From assembly GCF_041625495.1 (NCBI RefSeq), contig NZ_JBFJTH010000020.1:1-34932 (forward strand): 34,932 nt of DNA, read 5' to 3'. Within the stretch, counting starts at the first letter, position 1, and each line of letters opens with the position of its first letter. This stretch comes from Litorivivens sp041625495. Lineage in GTDB: Bacteria; Pseudomonadota; Gammaproteobacteria; Pseudomonadales; Spongiibacteraceae. The notes below the pieces were generated by a model. That model had not been told where the DNA came from, did not search any database, and saw only the letters and a list, made by a program, of their open reading frames with translations. Position numbers and translations under genes: made by a program. Positions 8,272-16,849 of the stretch are shown one piece after another.

Positions 8272-9315
8272 CTAGAGATTGCGACTGGCAAAATCAAGCA
8301 TACGGTCAAGTGGCACCAGCGCGCGATCGATCAGACTGGAATCCACAAAAACCTCGTTGAGCCCCTTATCCAGTGCATCCGCCAGATTATCCAGCGCATT
8401 CATCGCCATCCAGGGGCAATTGGCACAGCTGCGGCAAGTCGCGCCATTACCGGCGGTGGGTGCAATAAGAAACTCTTTATCAGGCACCATCTGCTGCAAT
8501 TTGTAGAAGATGCCTTGATCGGTCGCCACAATAAAGCGCTGATTTGGAAGGTCCCGAGCGGCATTAATGATCTGCGTGGTAGAACCCACCACGTCGGCCA
8601 GCTCCACCACCGCCTGCGGTGATTCCGGATGCACCAGCACCGCCGCATCTGGATAGACCGCCTTCAGGTCCAACAAGCCCTTGGCCTTGAACTCTTCGTG
8701 AACGATGCAAGCACCATCCCACAACAGCACATCAGCGCCGGTTTCGCGCTGCACATAAGAGCCCAAGTGCTTGTCAGGCGCCCACAGGATTTTCTTCCCC
8801 TGGGAGTCCAGATAGTCCACAACCTTTAAGGCAATACTGGAGGTGACCACCCAATCTGCCCGGGCTTTAACTGCTGCCGAGGTATTGGCGTAGACCACCA
8901 CAGTTCGATCGGGGTGTTGATCACAGAAAGCCGCAAACTCATCGGCAGGACAACCAATATCCAGCGAACAGGTTGCCTCCAGCGTCGGCATCAGCACCCG
9001 CTTGTCGGGTGACAGGATTTTCGCGGTTTCGCCCATAAATTTGACGCCCGCCACCACCAGCGTGGAGGCTGGATGGTCTCGACCAAAACGGGCCATCTCC
9101 AACGAATCAGAGACACAACCGCCGGTTTCTTCGGCTAATGCCTGAATTTCCGGGTCTGTGTAGTAATGGGCAACCAATACAGCGTCACGCGCCTTTAACA
9201 AGGCCTTGATACGCTCTATCTGGGCTTCGCGGTCAATATCGACCGACTCGACGGCATTCTGGAGAGAATCCAGATGATCGCGCACCAGCTGTTGAGGAGA
9301 TACTTGCTGCTCCAT
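8272..9315 (-). CDS. nadA: Quinolinate synthase A
   Basis: This cytoplasmic [4Fe-4S] enzyme condenses iminoaspartate with dihydroxyacetone phosphate to quinolinate in de novo NAD synthesis. The 347 residues match the usual NadA length. The cluster ligands align with E. coli C113, C200 and C297 as C116 (EATCSLD), C203 (DGACIVHEEF) and C300 (CRSCANCPWM). The substrate-binding HYYT (50-53) and VHPES (228-232) segments are also present. The ATG at 9315 gives the normal N-terminus, although its ribosome site is weak. About 100 bases separate it from the DUF1501 gene upstream. No nadR box or other regulator site was recognised. nadB and nadC are not in the window. Confidence 0.97.
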   Translation of the reverse strand: MEQQVSPQQLVRDHLDSLQNAVESVDIDREAQIERIKALLKARDAVLVAHYYTDPEIQALAEETGGCVSDSLEMARFGRDHPASTLVVAGVKFMGETAKILSPDKRVLMPTLEATCSLDIGCPADEFAAFCDQHPDRTVVVYANTSAAVKARADWVVTSSIALKVVDYLDSQGKKILWAPDKHLGSYVQRETGADVLLWDGACIVHEEFKAKGLLDLKAVYPDAAVLVHPESPQAVVELADVVGSTTQIINAARDLPNQRFIVATDQGIFYKLQQMVPDKEFLIAPTAGNGATCRSCANCPWMAMNALDNLADALDKGLNEVFVDSSLIDRALVPLDRMLDFASRNL

Positions 9316-9414
9316 CCAACGAAAACCTGTGTAGTAACAACGTGGCCGCCGATTTTATCAGGAAAGCGCCAGCCAATCATGCCTGAAATGCACGTATTGC
9401 ACCTTGACGCCAGC

Positions 9415-11016
9415 TCATAGCGATAAAGGCAAACCGGATTCCTGCGCTTTATTGAACGCAAGGTAGGCCGACGAAGCCTCGCCTGGAGTGGCTTCAAACG
9501 CGCTCAGGTTGGGAAATAGACCCGCCATCTCGTTTTCAGCCACCCCAAACCAGTCGCACAGGGTGGCCAGATACTGGTCAATGGCCGTGGTTGGAATCAG
9601 GCGCCCCTTGGCGCGACCCGGGTTGCTGGCAGTATCGCTGTCGCCGCCCAATCTAAGGTCAGGCAACTCTCCCAATACCCGGCCGCCGTCAATACCACCG
9701 CCCAACAGGATATTGCAGCCCGCCCAAGCGTGATCTGTGCCATCACCGTTATTGCCCAGCGTTCGCCCAAAATCGCTCAGGCTGGCCACTAGCACTTCAT
9801 CGGCAATGCCGCCATTCATGTCGTCCAGCGCTGTCGTAAAATCATTGAGCGCGAGACTGATCTCCCGCAATAGCAAGGGATGCTTGCTCGCCAGATCTGT
9901 GTGATTATCAAAGCCGCCCATGCCGACAAAAAATATCTGCCGATTTAAACCAAGCTGATTGCGACCAACGTGAATCATTCGCGCAACCGCATGAAAGGAC
10001 CGCAACGCCTGCCCAGACAGCCCGCGACTCAATGCCAGGTCGGTGGCATCTGGGGTGCTGAAAAGGTCGCCACCGTAGGGGTTCTGCAAACTGCCAAACA
10101 TGCCTTCGGTATCGGCGTAGTAACCGGATAGCAGATTGGAAAGATCAACCGAGCGCCGGTTGGCACTGCGCAACACTCGATGCAGAGGGTGGTCGTCGGG
10201 TAGCTCTCGATTGAGCTGCCGAAAGAAATCCGCGTCGAAACGATCTTGCCTGGTATCGAACAATCGACTGCTGCTAGGCGATAGCACAGAGGGTGCATTC
10301 ATCCGCCCGGTCATGAGTCGACTGTTACCGCCAAAGGAAACATTGAGCCCCAAGGCTGAGCCACCATTTACACCGCTGGCCGTATGCGCTTCCCACAAAT
10401 CTGCCAGACGTCCGGCCCAGCCCATCGCAGACAAATTGTCGGCCCAACCGGTCTCCATCGCTCGAGTCTGGTGATTATGGGCAAACAGAAAGGGCGGCAG
10501 TTTTTTCTCCCCCAGCTGGTTTTTGGTCACTGGCTCCACCAAACTACCCACATTTACCACCGAAGCTGCACGGCCATCGCGGTAGAGCTGCGCCAATTCC
10601 GGCATCATGGCGTTGATGCCAATATGGGTCTCGGGCCGATAGCCATCCAACCCGGCAACATAGTCGTCGAAGGTATAAAGCCCGCCCAGATATTTTTCGG
10701 CGTCGCTGCTGCCACCTGCCGCATAGGGATTGTTACCCTGGCGATCCGCCGTCAAACCCTTGTTCGCAACAGCGATTCCTCCGCGGCTATTAGCGTATTC
10801 ATCGTAACTGCGAGTACCGCTACCCATGGGAATAACCATATTGTATGCATCGTTGCCGCCATACAAATAAAACACCACCAGCGCTTTATAGTCATCAAAA
10901 GCGGGGGCGGCAGCTCGGGCAAACCCCGAGTACAGCGTGCCGACACCACCGCTTGCCGCGAGCGCCCCGCCGCCGAGCACCGCTTTAAAGAATTCCCGTC
11001 GATTTAATTCCGTCAC
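9415..11016 (-). CDS. DUF1501 family protein with Tat signal
   Basis: The 533-residue protein belongs to DUF1501, a family with an alkaline-phosphatase/sulfatase-like fold but no settled biochemical role. The N-terminus (NRREFFKAVLGGGALAASGG) is a twin-arginine signal, so the protein should be exported folded. Family features include YLYGGNDAYNMVIPMG (about 50-65), the FAHNHQTRAMETGW segment (about 180-195), MGGFDNHTDLASKHP (about 370) and SDFGRTLGNNGDGTDHAWAG near 415. The start is GTG at 11016, with AAGAGGA seven bases upstream and overlapping the stop of the preceding DUF1800 gene. The 12-base gap makes co-expression nearly certain. The constant pairing of these families suggests a joint exported function, still unknown. 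Confidence 0.92.
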   Translation of the reverse strand: MTELNRREFFKAVLGGGALAASGGVGTLYSGFARAAAPAFDDYKALVVFYLYGGNDAYNMVIPMGSGTRSYDEYANSRGGIAVANKGLTADRQGNNPYAAGGSSDAEKYLGGLYTFDDYVAGLDGYRPETHIGINAMMPELAQLYRDGRAASVVNVGSLVEPVTKNQLGEKKLPPFLFAHNHQTRAMETGWADNLSAMGWAGRLADLWEAHTASGVNGGSALGLNVSFGGNSRLMTGRMNAPSVLSPSSSRLFDTRQDRFDADFFRQLNRELPDDHPLHRVLRSANRRSVDLSNLLSGYYADTEGMFGSLQNPYGGDLFSTPDATDLALSRGLSGQALRSFHAVARMIHVGRNQLGLNRQIFFVGMGGFDNHTDLASKHPLLLREISLALNDFTTALDDMNGGIADEVLVASLSDFGRTLGNNGDGTDHAWAGCNILLGGGIDGGRVLGELPDLRLGGDSDTASNPGRAKGRLIPTTAIDQYLATLCDWFGVAENEMAGLFPNLSAFEATPGEASSAYLAFNKAQESGLPLSL

Positions 11017-11028
11017 TGTCTTTTCCTC

Positions 11029-13053
11029 TTACTGCTGCGCCAGATAGTCGGCGGACAGCGCAACATATTGCACAGCGCCACTCACCACCCGCAAAGCCTG
11101 TTCTGCCGGCGGCAACTGATCGTCATTAAAATAGCGCCCACCATCCAGCTGCACCATAAGATCACTGCGCAGCGGTTCTGACAGCGGACGACCGCCCAGC
11201 AGGATGTGCTCAAGCGCGCGCAACACCGCATCAATGCCCGCCTGTTTTGGTGTCTGCCCCTTTGCATTGGTATTGCGACGGTTAATATTCTGGAAATCAC
11301 CGTCAGTATCGCCGTCTATTGCGAGCTCAAAGGCATCAAGCACGGGCCCAAAATTCACGTGCGCAATCATTGGCAGTACCACCCAGCGCTCCTGCGCGCG
11401 CACAAAGGCATCAACATTCCCGTGGGTCAGCACCAATCCGTTTTTTTCCAGCAATGGGCCACCGGGCAGCAACAACGACTGAAAGCCGGCAATATTGGTC
11501 GGTGTGCGCAATTGCATTTCCGGCAACACCAGGGCCGCCCCGTCGCGACCGCTATTGTAAAAATCATCCTGGGGCACAAAGTCGGGGCTGTAAAAGTTAA
11601 ATACCGAGGGTGAACGCAGCGCAGCCTGACCCAGCGGCCAACGATGATCAGAGCGGAAAAAATAGAAGCCGTTCACCCGCGCTGGCTCCGGGTATTCAAG
11701 GCGCTCGTTGTACCAACCAGCAACCGGCTCGGCGTTAAAGGCACGCAGAATACCCGTCAACGTCAGCAGGGGTTCCACCACTTTGCCATAATCGGCTTGT
11801 TGAACCAGTGTCGATGTCCGCGCTTCTAAATCCAGTAAAATGGCCTTCAGCGTCGCCTTTAAATCACCGCGCACGCCCTCGCCATTATCCGCAAATACTG
11901 CAGCAACCCGCGCTACGTAGTCTGGCGTAGGATTAGAAGTAACCAGCCTCTGAATCAGGTGTTTACTGATAAAGGGAGCCGTATTCGGATGTTCAAACAG
12001 GATATCCAGAGCAACATCGAGATCGCGCCCTGCGGGAATATTTGCGGCAATCGTCTGCCCTAAAAGCTGCTTCTCGCCAAAATCATGTTCGTCGGGATTG
12101 AACTCCATCGGGTGCACAACACTACCCTCATGCTGCCACAAGCGACCGTAGGCGCTGTTAAACTGCAAATCCCAGCCAGTCACTACCCGTGACAGTTCTT
12201 CGATATCCTCTTGCGTGTAGGTTGGCACGAGGTTACCTGCCGCGTCAGTTTTCGCTGTGCCATCCTGATTGAGCTCATACAGCCCAATGGTGAACAGCTG
12301 CATTAGCTCCCGGGCAAAATTTTCGTCCGGCAGGGTTTTACGCGCAGTGTTGGCTTTTCGGTTACCCTGATGCGAAAGGTAGATACCCATGGCCGGGCTG
12401 CGCGCCATTGCACCGAGCAACACCCTGAAATTGCCAAAAGCATGTTTCGCCAGCAGGTCGTAATAGTGAGCCAGTGCTTCCGGGCGGGCATTCAGCGGAA
12501 ACTCCGTGTGTGATACCACCAGAATCTGGCTGAGGGCATAGGCCATGCGCTGTCGCAACTGATCCGGCGCGTCCAGTGCCTGTTCAAACCAGATACTGTT
12601 CTGGTAGTCCAATGTATGTCTGGAAGCAGAACCGTCGAATAACGGCATACCTGATTGCGACTGCAGCGTTTGCGGGAACCAGTCGGTCATCGGCTCAACG
12701 GCCACCGCCATTGCCTGCAAACGCTCAAGATGGGTTTTGCGAAAATCCGTTGTCGAGTCGTAGGCTGAACGCATGGAAAGCTGATTATCAAGCCAACCTT
12801 CCAGACCCTGTTGCCGAATGGTACCCAGTGTTCGCGCATCAGGGCCGAAGGTAGCCTGACGCGCCAGACGAAACGCGTCGTACAGGCTGGGCGGCGTAAT
12901 GCTTTTTTCTACAGCCTCTTCCGGCGCACTTGGCGTACTCTGCGGTGCATCGCTATCACTTGAGCCATTGTTACACCCTGTCAGCAACGCGCAGCACAGC
13001 ATGACTGTTCGCGCTATTACCGACACCCTCAAATTGCGTCGTATTCCATACAC
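11029..13053 (-). CDS. DUF1800 family lipoprotein
   Basis: This DUF1800 protein, about 674 residues, is encoded directly upstream of its usual partner DUF1501. Family landmarks are the RLARQATFGPDARTLG N-terminal segment, the QRMAYALSQILVVSH helix, NFARELMQLFTIGLYELNQDG and the VTGWDLQF region. SDHRWPLGQAALRSPSVFNFYSPDF lies in the C-terminal half. The frame is open to a TTG at 13161, but GTG at 13053 is preferred: it has AGGAAG seven bases upstream and yields a proper lipoprotein signal with lipobox LTGC (Cys27). A Ser/Pro/Glu-rich linker follows the lipidated cysteine. The function is unknown; the product is likely anchored in the envelope and works with the Tat-exported DUF1501 protein. 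Confidence 0.9.
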   Translation of the reverse strand: MYGIRRNLRVSVIARTVMLCCALLTGCNNGSSDSDAPQSTPSAPEEAVEKSITPPSLYDAFRLARQATFGPDARTLGTIRQQGLEGWLDNQLSMRSAYDSTTDFRKTHLERLQAMAVAVEPMTDWFPQTLQSQSGMPLFDGSASRHTLDYQNSIWFEQALDAPDQLRQRMAYALSQILVVSHTEFPLNARPEALAHYYDLLAKHAFGNFRVLLGAMARSPAMGIYLSHQGNRKANTARKTLPDENFARELMQLFTIGLYELNQDGTAKTDAAGNLVPTYTQEDIEELSRVVTGWDLQFNSAYGRLWQHEGSVVHPMEFNPDEHDFGEKQLLGQTIAANIPAGRDLDVALDILFEHPNTAPFISKHLIQRLVTSNPTPDYVARVAAVFADNGEGVRGDLKATLKAILLDLEARTSTLVQQADYGKVVEPLLTLTGILRAFNAEPVAGWYNERLEYPEPARVNGFYFFRSDHRWPLGQAALRSPSVFNFYSPDFVPQDDFYNSGRDGAALVLPEMQLRTPTNIAGFQSLLLPGGPLLEKNGLVLTHGNVDAFVRAQERWVVLPMIAHVNFGPVLDAFELAIDGDTDGDFQNINRRNTNAKGQTPKQAGIDAVLRALEHILLGGRPLSEPLRSDLMVQLDGGRYFNDDQLPPAEQALRVVSGAVQYVALSADYLAQQ

Positions 13054-13204
13054 CCTGAATCTTCCTGTACTGGCGTGCGCGCCTTCGCACACAGGTTGCT
13101 CGTTACATGTGGTGATGCCGTACAGCAGACCACTTTTAGCGTTTATTGTTATGGTAGGCAATTCAACTAAGAACGCCGCTGTTGGTTATACCCCAAAATA
13201 CCCT

Positions 13205-13253
13205 GCTGTACAGCGCCCTTGACCTTCACTGTGAAAGTGGTCACACCGGTGTG
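13205..13253. promoter_or_regulatory. Three perfect palindromes between DUF1800 and marC
   Basis: Within 49 bases lie GCTGTACAGC (13205-13214), TTCAC-T-GTGAA (13225-13235) and CACACCGGTGTG (13242-13253). They sit in the 271-base divergent gap (13054-13324) between the DUF1800-DUF1501 operon and marC-thioesterase. They have different sequences, so one regulator cannot be assumed. A TTGACC at 13219 could be a -35 box for marC, but no good -10 follows. The rest of the gap shows no gene. Confidence 0.4.
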
Positions 13254-13324
13254 CGCCGCAGAAGCCGACAAAACGCCCAGTAAAGCACTGGACGGCCACC
13301 GAACTTCCCAGTACTTTAGCCGCC

Positions 13325-13957
13325 ATGTACGAATACGCTGCCGTCGCCCTTACTACCTTCTTTGCCACCATCGGCCCGATCGATGTTGCCACGATGTTCG
13401 CTGCTTTTACCGTGGCAATTCCGCGACGTGAGCGCCGCAGAATTGCGGTAAAAGCCTGCCTGATTGCGCTGGGTATCTTGTTCGTGTTCGCCATCGTCGG
13501 CCAGTTCATATTGGAAAGCCTTGGCATTTCACTAGCGGCACTGCGTGCGGCGGGCGGCATTCTCCTTTTACTTATTGGCATTGATATGGTCTTTGCCCGC
13601 CCATCAGGCGCCACCAGCACGACCATCGATGAAGACAATGAAGCCATAGAGAAACACGATATCGCGGTGTTCCCGCTGGCGACGCCGCTTATTGCCGGTC
13701 CGGGAGCCATCGGCGCCACACTGCTATTAATGGCAGATGCTCATACCAATGTGTTACATCAAGCCATGGTACTGGCGTCGATGGTCGTCATCATTGGCGT
13801 CACACTGGTATCGATGTTGATGGCGAGCGAAATTAACCGATTTCTTGGCCTTACCGGCATCCAGGTTATCACCCGTGTATTCGGCATCCTGTTGAGCGCG
13901 CTTGCCGTGCAGTTTCTATTTGATGGCATTGCCCAGGCCAATCTGTTTGGGGGCTAA
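13325..13957 (+). CDS. MarC family inner-membrane protein
   Basis: The 210-residue protein is of the MarC/UPF0056 family, with six predicted membrane helices in two halves. Family motifs are visible: FFATIGPIDVATMF near residues 12-25, the second-helix GQFILESLGISLAALRAAGGILLLLIGIDM (about 60-89), and FPLATPLIAGPGAIGATLL (about 117-135), where PLIAGPG is the strongest signature. The central linker is acidic (DEDNEAIEKHD). The ATG at 13325 is the first of the frame and starts directly before helix 1, but has no clear ribosome site. The family's function is unresolved; the old link to multiple antibiotic resistance was not upheld. It ends three bases before the thioesterase start, so the two genes should be cotranscribed. 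Confidence 0.92.
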   Translation: MYEYAAVALTTFFATIGPIDVATMFAAFTVAIPRRERRRIAVKACLIALGILFVFAIVGQFILESLGISLAALRAAGGILLLLIGIDMVFARPSGATSTTIDEDNEAIEKHDIAVFPLATPLIAGPGAIGATLLLMADAHTNVLHQAMVLASMVVIIGVTLVSMLMASEINRFLGLTGIQVITRVFGILLSALAVQFLFDGIAQANLFGG

Positions 13958-13960
13958 GCA

Positions 13961-14425
13961 ATGAGCGAACATGATCTGTGGGATTTGCCCACGCCCTTCA
14001 TCCTCAAGTACACCGCCGAAGCTGAACATATCGACAGTCTGAACCATGTAAACAACGCCATTTATGTCGGTTGGTGCCAGCAGGCTGGTTGGCAGCATTC
14101 GCAGGCCCTCGGTCTGGGTATTGAAGACTACCGCCAGCTCGACGCGGCCATGGCCATTCGTCACGCCGAATACGACTACATCAGTGCAGCCTATATCGGC
14201 GAGCAATTGGAATTGGGTACGTGGCTGACACAGTGTGACGGCAGACTACAACTGGAGCGACGCTTTCAGCTAGTAAGGCTTGCGCGCAACGGCCAAGCTC
14301 GCGCCGAAACGATACTGCGGGGTACTTGGAAACTGGTAAGCATTTGCATGTCCAACGGCAAAGCTCGGCGCATGCCGGAAGCGTTCAAGCGGATCTACGG
14401 CGACGCTGTCGTCACTGAGCCCTGA
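13961..14425 (+). CDS. Acyl-CoA thioesterase, 4HBT/YbgC-type hotdog fold
   Basis: This 154-residue single hotdog-fold protein of the 4-hydroxybenzoyl-CoA thioesterase group probably hydrolyses acyl-CoA or acyl-ACP thioesters in the cytoplasm. The diagnostic segment is AEAEHIDSLNHVNNAIYVGW (about 20-39). DSLNHVNN occupies the place of the catalytic D-x-x-x-H-V-N-N motif, so the nucleophilic or base Asp is D25. The following YDYISAAYIGEQLELGTWL strand is typical. The ATG at 13961 lies three bases after the marC stop. The last 14 bases overlap the 3' end of the convergent fatty-acid-hydroxylase-like gene. The exact substrate cannot be read from the sequence. Confidence 0.88.
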   Translation: MSEHDLWDLPTPFILKYTAEAEHIDSLNHVNNAIYVGWCQQAGWQHSQALGLGIEDYRQLDAAMAIRHAEYDYISAAYIGEQLELGTWLTQCDGRLQLERRFQLVRLARNGQARAETILRGTWKLVSICMSNGKARRMPEAFKRIYGDAVVTEP

Positions 14426-15212
14426 AGGGTTGTATCAGCAGTGCCCTCAAGGTTTGCTCTTCTGGTTGTCGAAACCGCTTCAAGCCCAGCTCCATTGTCT
14501 GTGGATTCTGCTTGGCTTCCCGGCAGTAGCTGTTAAATAGCCGATCCCACACCGACAGCATAAAGCCGAAATTGCGATGGTGCTCCGCAGGGTTCACCGA
14601 GTGGTGAATGCGATGCATATCCGGCGTCACAATCAGCCCGCGCAAGTAATACTCAAACCGCGTCGGCAACTTGATATTGGCATGATTAAAGAGCGCACTG
14701 GCATTGAGCAGCATCTCAAACAGCACCACTGCCAATAGTGGCGCGCCTAACACCGCCACCACGCCCATTTTCAGCAACATCGAAACAACAATTTCCAACG
14801 GGTGAAAACGCAGTCCGGTGGAGGCATCAAACTGAACATCACTGTGATGCATCGCGTGCATTCGCCAAAACACGGGGATCCGATGAAACAAGCGGTGTTG
14901 CCAGTACACAAGTAGGTCCAGCAGCAATAGCGATAACACCACCGCACACCAGACCGGCATCGTGATGATATTGAGTACCCCGAACCCGGTTTGCGTCGCC
15001 CAGTGCGCCACACCCATCGCCAACATTGGAAAAAACAGGCGCAAAACCCCCGCATCAACTACCGCCAACAGCAGATTGGTCCAGCGCCGTCCACCACGGG
15101 GTCGCGGCCGAAAAGGTCGCCAGCTTTCCCAGCCAGACATCAACAGCAAGACTAGAACGAACACCCATAGGCGCAAAAATTCAGCATTCACATGCTCACT
15201 CAAAGTCGCCAT
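14412..15212 (-). CDS. Sterol desaturase / fatty acid hydroxylase superfamily membrane di-iron protein
   Basis: The 266-residue membrane protein carries the complete eight-histidine-type set of the ERG3/FA-hydroxylase family. It has HRLFH (106-110), HAMHH (119-123), His177 in FNHANI, HRIHH (200-204) and HH (211-212) before RNFGFMLSVWDRLF. Hydrophobic helices lie at about residues 12-27, 85-103 and 143-172. It would hydroxylate or desaturate a lipid in the inner membrane using a di-iron centre. The ATG at 15212 has a GGAG only one base away, which is too close. A GTG seven codons in is an alternative start. Its 3' end overlaps the convergent thioesterase gene by 14 bases. The substrate is unknown. 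Confidence 0.9.
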   Translation of the reverse strand: MATLSEHVNAEFLRLWVFVLVLLLMSGWESWRPFRPRPRGGRRWTNLLLAVVDAGVLRLFFPMLAMGVAHWATQTGFGVLNIITMPVWCAVVLSLLLLDLLVYWQHRLFHRIPVFWRMHAMHHSDVQFDASTGLRFHPLEIVVSMLLKMGVVAVLGAPLLAVVLFEMLLNASALFNHANIKLPTRFEYYLRGLIVTPDMHRIHHSVNPAEHHRNFGFMLSVWDRLFNSYCREAKQNPQTMELGLKRFRQPEEQTLRALLIQPFRAQ

Positions 15213-15344
15213 TCTCCAGTTCTATGCCGTCAAACCCTTTGAGTTCGGCGGTTTCAGCGAATTTTGCTGCCAGACTAACACTTTAACGATAGCGCCTTAC
15301 ACCCCTTTCCCGAAAACGCGACCGTGCGACACACCTGATTAAAG

Positions 15345-15398
15345 ATTGCGCAATACCGTGAGCTAGGTCACAATAGCCCAATAATAGGTAATATTACC
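15345..15398. promoter_or_regulatory. Palindromes upstream of the M23 peptidase gene
   Basis: ATTGCGCAAT (15345-15354) and GGTAATATTACC (15387-15398) are perfect palindromes in the 258-base divergent gap 15213-15470. The second lies 73 bases before the M23 start, in the most A+T-rich part of the gap where a promoter would be expected. No convincing -35/-10 pair could be fixed. The gap holds no gene. Confidence 0.35.
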
Positions 15399-15470
15399 GA
15401 CAGAATTTTGTGTCAAAGGTAAGACGCAACAAGTTCAGCGACAAGATGTGCGAAAACAAGAGTTTAATCA

Positions 15471-16424
15471 ATGCGAGACAGATATACCGTCACCATTACA
15501 GATTATCGAGGCGCACGCCATTTCAACTTTAGCCAGCTAATGCGCCGCATACTTGGCGCAGTTGGCACCGTGGTCACACTGGGTTTCGTAGCAGGCGGGT
15601 TGTCAATTTACTTTCTCTCGGCCAAAGTTGCCGCGCTGAACAGCAATCTGCAATCACTGGAAGAATATCAGGCCCACATTAAATACCAGAACCAGCAACT
15701 ACTGAACAAGCAACGTTCCCTACTCCATGCTGTCGATGAAAAAGCCGCAGCACTGACTAAGGTTCACGAAGAGCTGGGCGACCTGGAAATTCTGATTGGT
15801 CTGAAGCCTGAGCCCAACAGCACGATTGGCGAAAGGCTCGATACGGCCAATATCACAGCCCAACAAAAGCGGCTGATGCTGGAATCCATCCCCAGCGGCA
15901 TGCCGCTACAGGACACCCGGCTGACCAGCAAATACGGCATGCGTATGCATCCCGTCCTAAACCGCAAAGCAATGCACGGCGGGCTGGATATGAGTGCGGC
16001 AATCGGCACCCCTATTTTTGCCACTGCTAGTGGCGTTGTTGAGTGGGCAGCCCCCCACAAAAGCAGCGGTCTGGGGAATATGATCAAGCTGAACCACAAC
16101 TATGGATTCAGCTCAACCTATGGTCACCTCAGCAAAATTCTGGTCAAAACCGGCGATTACGTTCAACGTGGCGATCTGATTGGCCATACGGGCAATACCG
16201 GCATGAGCAGCGCCCCTCATCTGCACTACGAAGTTCGCTACCTGCACCGCAGACTTGATCCAAAACCATTTACGGAGTGGTCGTTCGAGAATTATGATGT
16301 CATCTTCGAACGAGCGGAGCATATTAAATGGGAATCCTTGGCCGAGTCGGTAAGGAAAGCAGTGATCAGCCCGGAACGACTGTTGTTGCAAGCGGAACCA
16401 AGATTGTCGGTGATCTCCAACTAA
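15471..16424 (+). CDS. M23 family (LytM-type) peptidoglycan endopeptidase, membrane-anchored
   Basis: The 317-residue protein has a short cytoplasmic N-terminus, one membrane helix (about 27-50) and a coiled coil (about 52-105). A C-terminal M23 domain follows (about 150-268). Zinc and catalytic residues are present: H169 and D173 in MHGGLD, H219 in YGHLS, and H250/H252 in PHLHYE. It should cleave peptidoglycan cross-bridges in the periplasm. It is followed by a bactofilin gene that starts inside it, a pairing known from shape-determining systems such as Csd-CcmA in Helicobacter. The last 32 residues, from HIKWESL on, lie in the overlap and beyond the conserved domain. The ATG at 15471 has a weak AAGAG eight bases upstream. 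Confidence 0.93.
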   Translation: MRDRYTVTITDYRGARHFNFSQLMRRILGAVGTVVTLGFVAGGLSIYFLSAKVAALNSNLQSLEEYQAHIKYQNQQLLNKQRSLLHAVDEKAAALTKVHEELGDLEILIGLKPEPNSTIGERLDTANITAQQKRLMLESIPSGMPLQDTRLTSKYGMRMHPVLNRKAMHGGLDMSAAIGTPIFATASGVVEWAAPHKSSGLGNMIKLNHNYGFSSTYGHLSKILVKTGDYVQRGDLIGHTGNTGMSSAPHLHYEVRYLHRRLDPKPFTEWSFENYDVIFERAEHIKWESLAESVRKAVISPERLLLQAEPRLSVISN

Positions 16425-16807
16425 ACGACGACTTTCATCTGGACGGCAGAATGTCAGGCAAAGTCAATTCGAGCCTGAATGTATCTGTCGGCAAGGGTGG
16501 CGAGTTTGACGGCGCAATCCAGGCCAAAAAAGTTGTGATCAGCGGTTGCGTAGACGGCACCATAGATGCCGAGCGACTGGAAATTGTCAGCGGCGGGCGC
16601 GTAATTGGCGAAATCTTTGTTACCGAGCTGGTCATCGAACCCGGCGGCCACTTCAGTGGCACTAGCCATATCAAAAACACCGATGACGCTGAGCCACGCC
16701 GCCTGTCTCACCAAACCGCGACCGCAAACGGCGACAACCCAAATACATCAGACGACTCACTCGCGACCCAGAGCGCGTCAGAGCAGACAGAACCTCAACT
16801 CACCTAA
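16328..16807 (+). CDS. Bactofilin (polymer-forming cytoskeletal protein, CcmA type)
   Basis: The 159-residue protein has a bactofilin beta-helix core (about 17-115). It begins with GTTVVASGTKIVGDLQLNDD and repeats short hydrophobic strands with glycine turns (HLDGRMSG, VSVGKGG, VISGCVDG, IVSGGRVIG). A disordered Ser/Thr/Asn/Gln-rich tail follows. Bactofilins form nucleotide-independent filaments on the inner membrane and scaffold peptidoglycan enzymes. The ATG at 16328 has GGAG eight bases upstream. The conserved core starts within the overlap, so the first 97 bases really are used in two frames together with the end of the M23 gene. The overlap suggests coupled translation. The identification is strong; its effect on cell shape is inferred. 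Confidence 0.93.
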   Translation: MGILGRVGKESSDQPGTTVVASGTKIVGDLQLNDDFHLDGRMSGKVNSSLNVSVGKGGEFDGAIQAKKVVISGCVDGTIDAERLEIVSGGRVIGEIFVTELVIEPGGHFSGTSHIKNTDDAEPRRLSHQTATANGDNPNTSDDSLATQSASEQTEPQLT

Positions 16808-16849
16808 ACGGGTGATTCTCAGAGTCTCTCCACTTCCTAGAATAGCTAT

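Noticed and set aside
10384..11007. A 207-codon plus-strand frame opposite the DUF1501 gene.
   Set aside because: The minus strand encodes a well-conserved Tat-exported family protein; the antisense frame has no motifs or ribosome site.
13054..13161. An extended DUF1800 N-terminus from a TTG at 13161.
   Set aside because: It lacks a ribosome site and would put 36 unrelated residues in front of a good lipoprotein signal that has its own GTG and AGGAAG.
13186..13719. A 177-codon minus-strand frame spanning the start of marC.
   Set aside because: It is antisense to the conserved membrane segments of MarC, and low-complexity Ala/Ser/Met content is typical of shadow frames.
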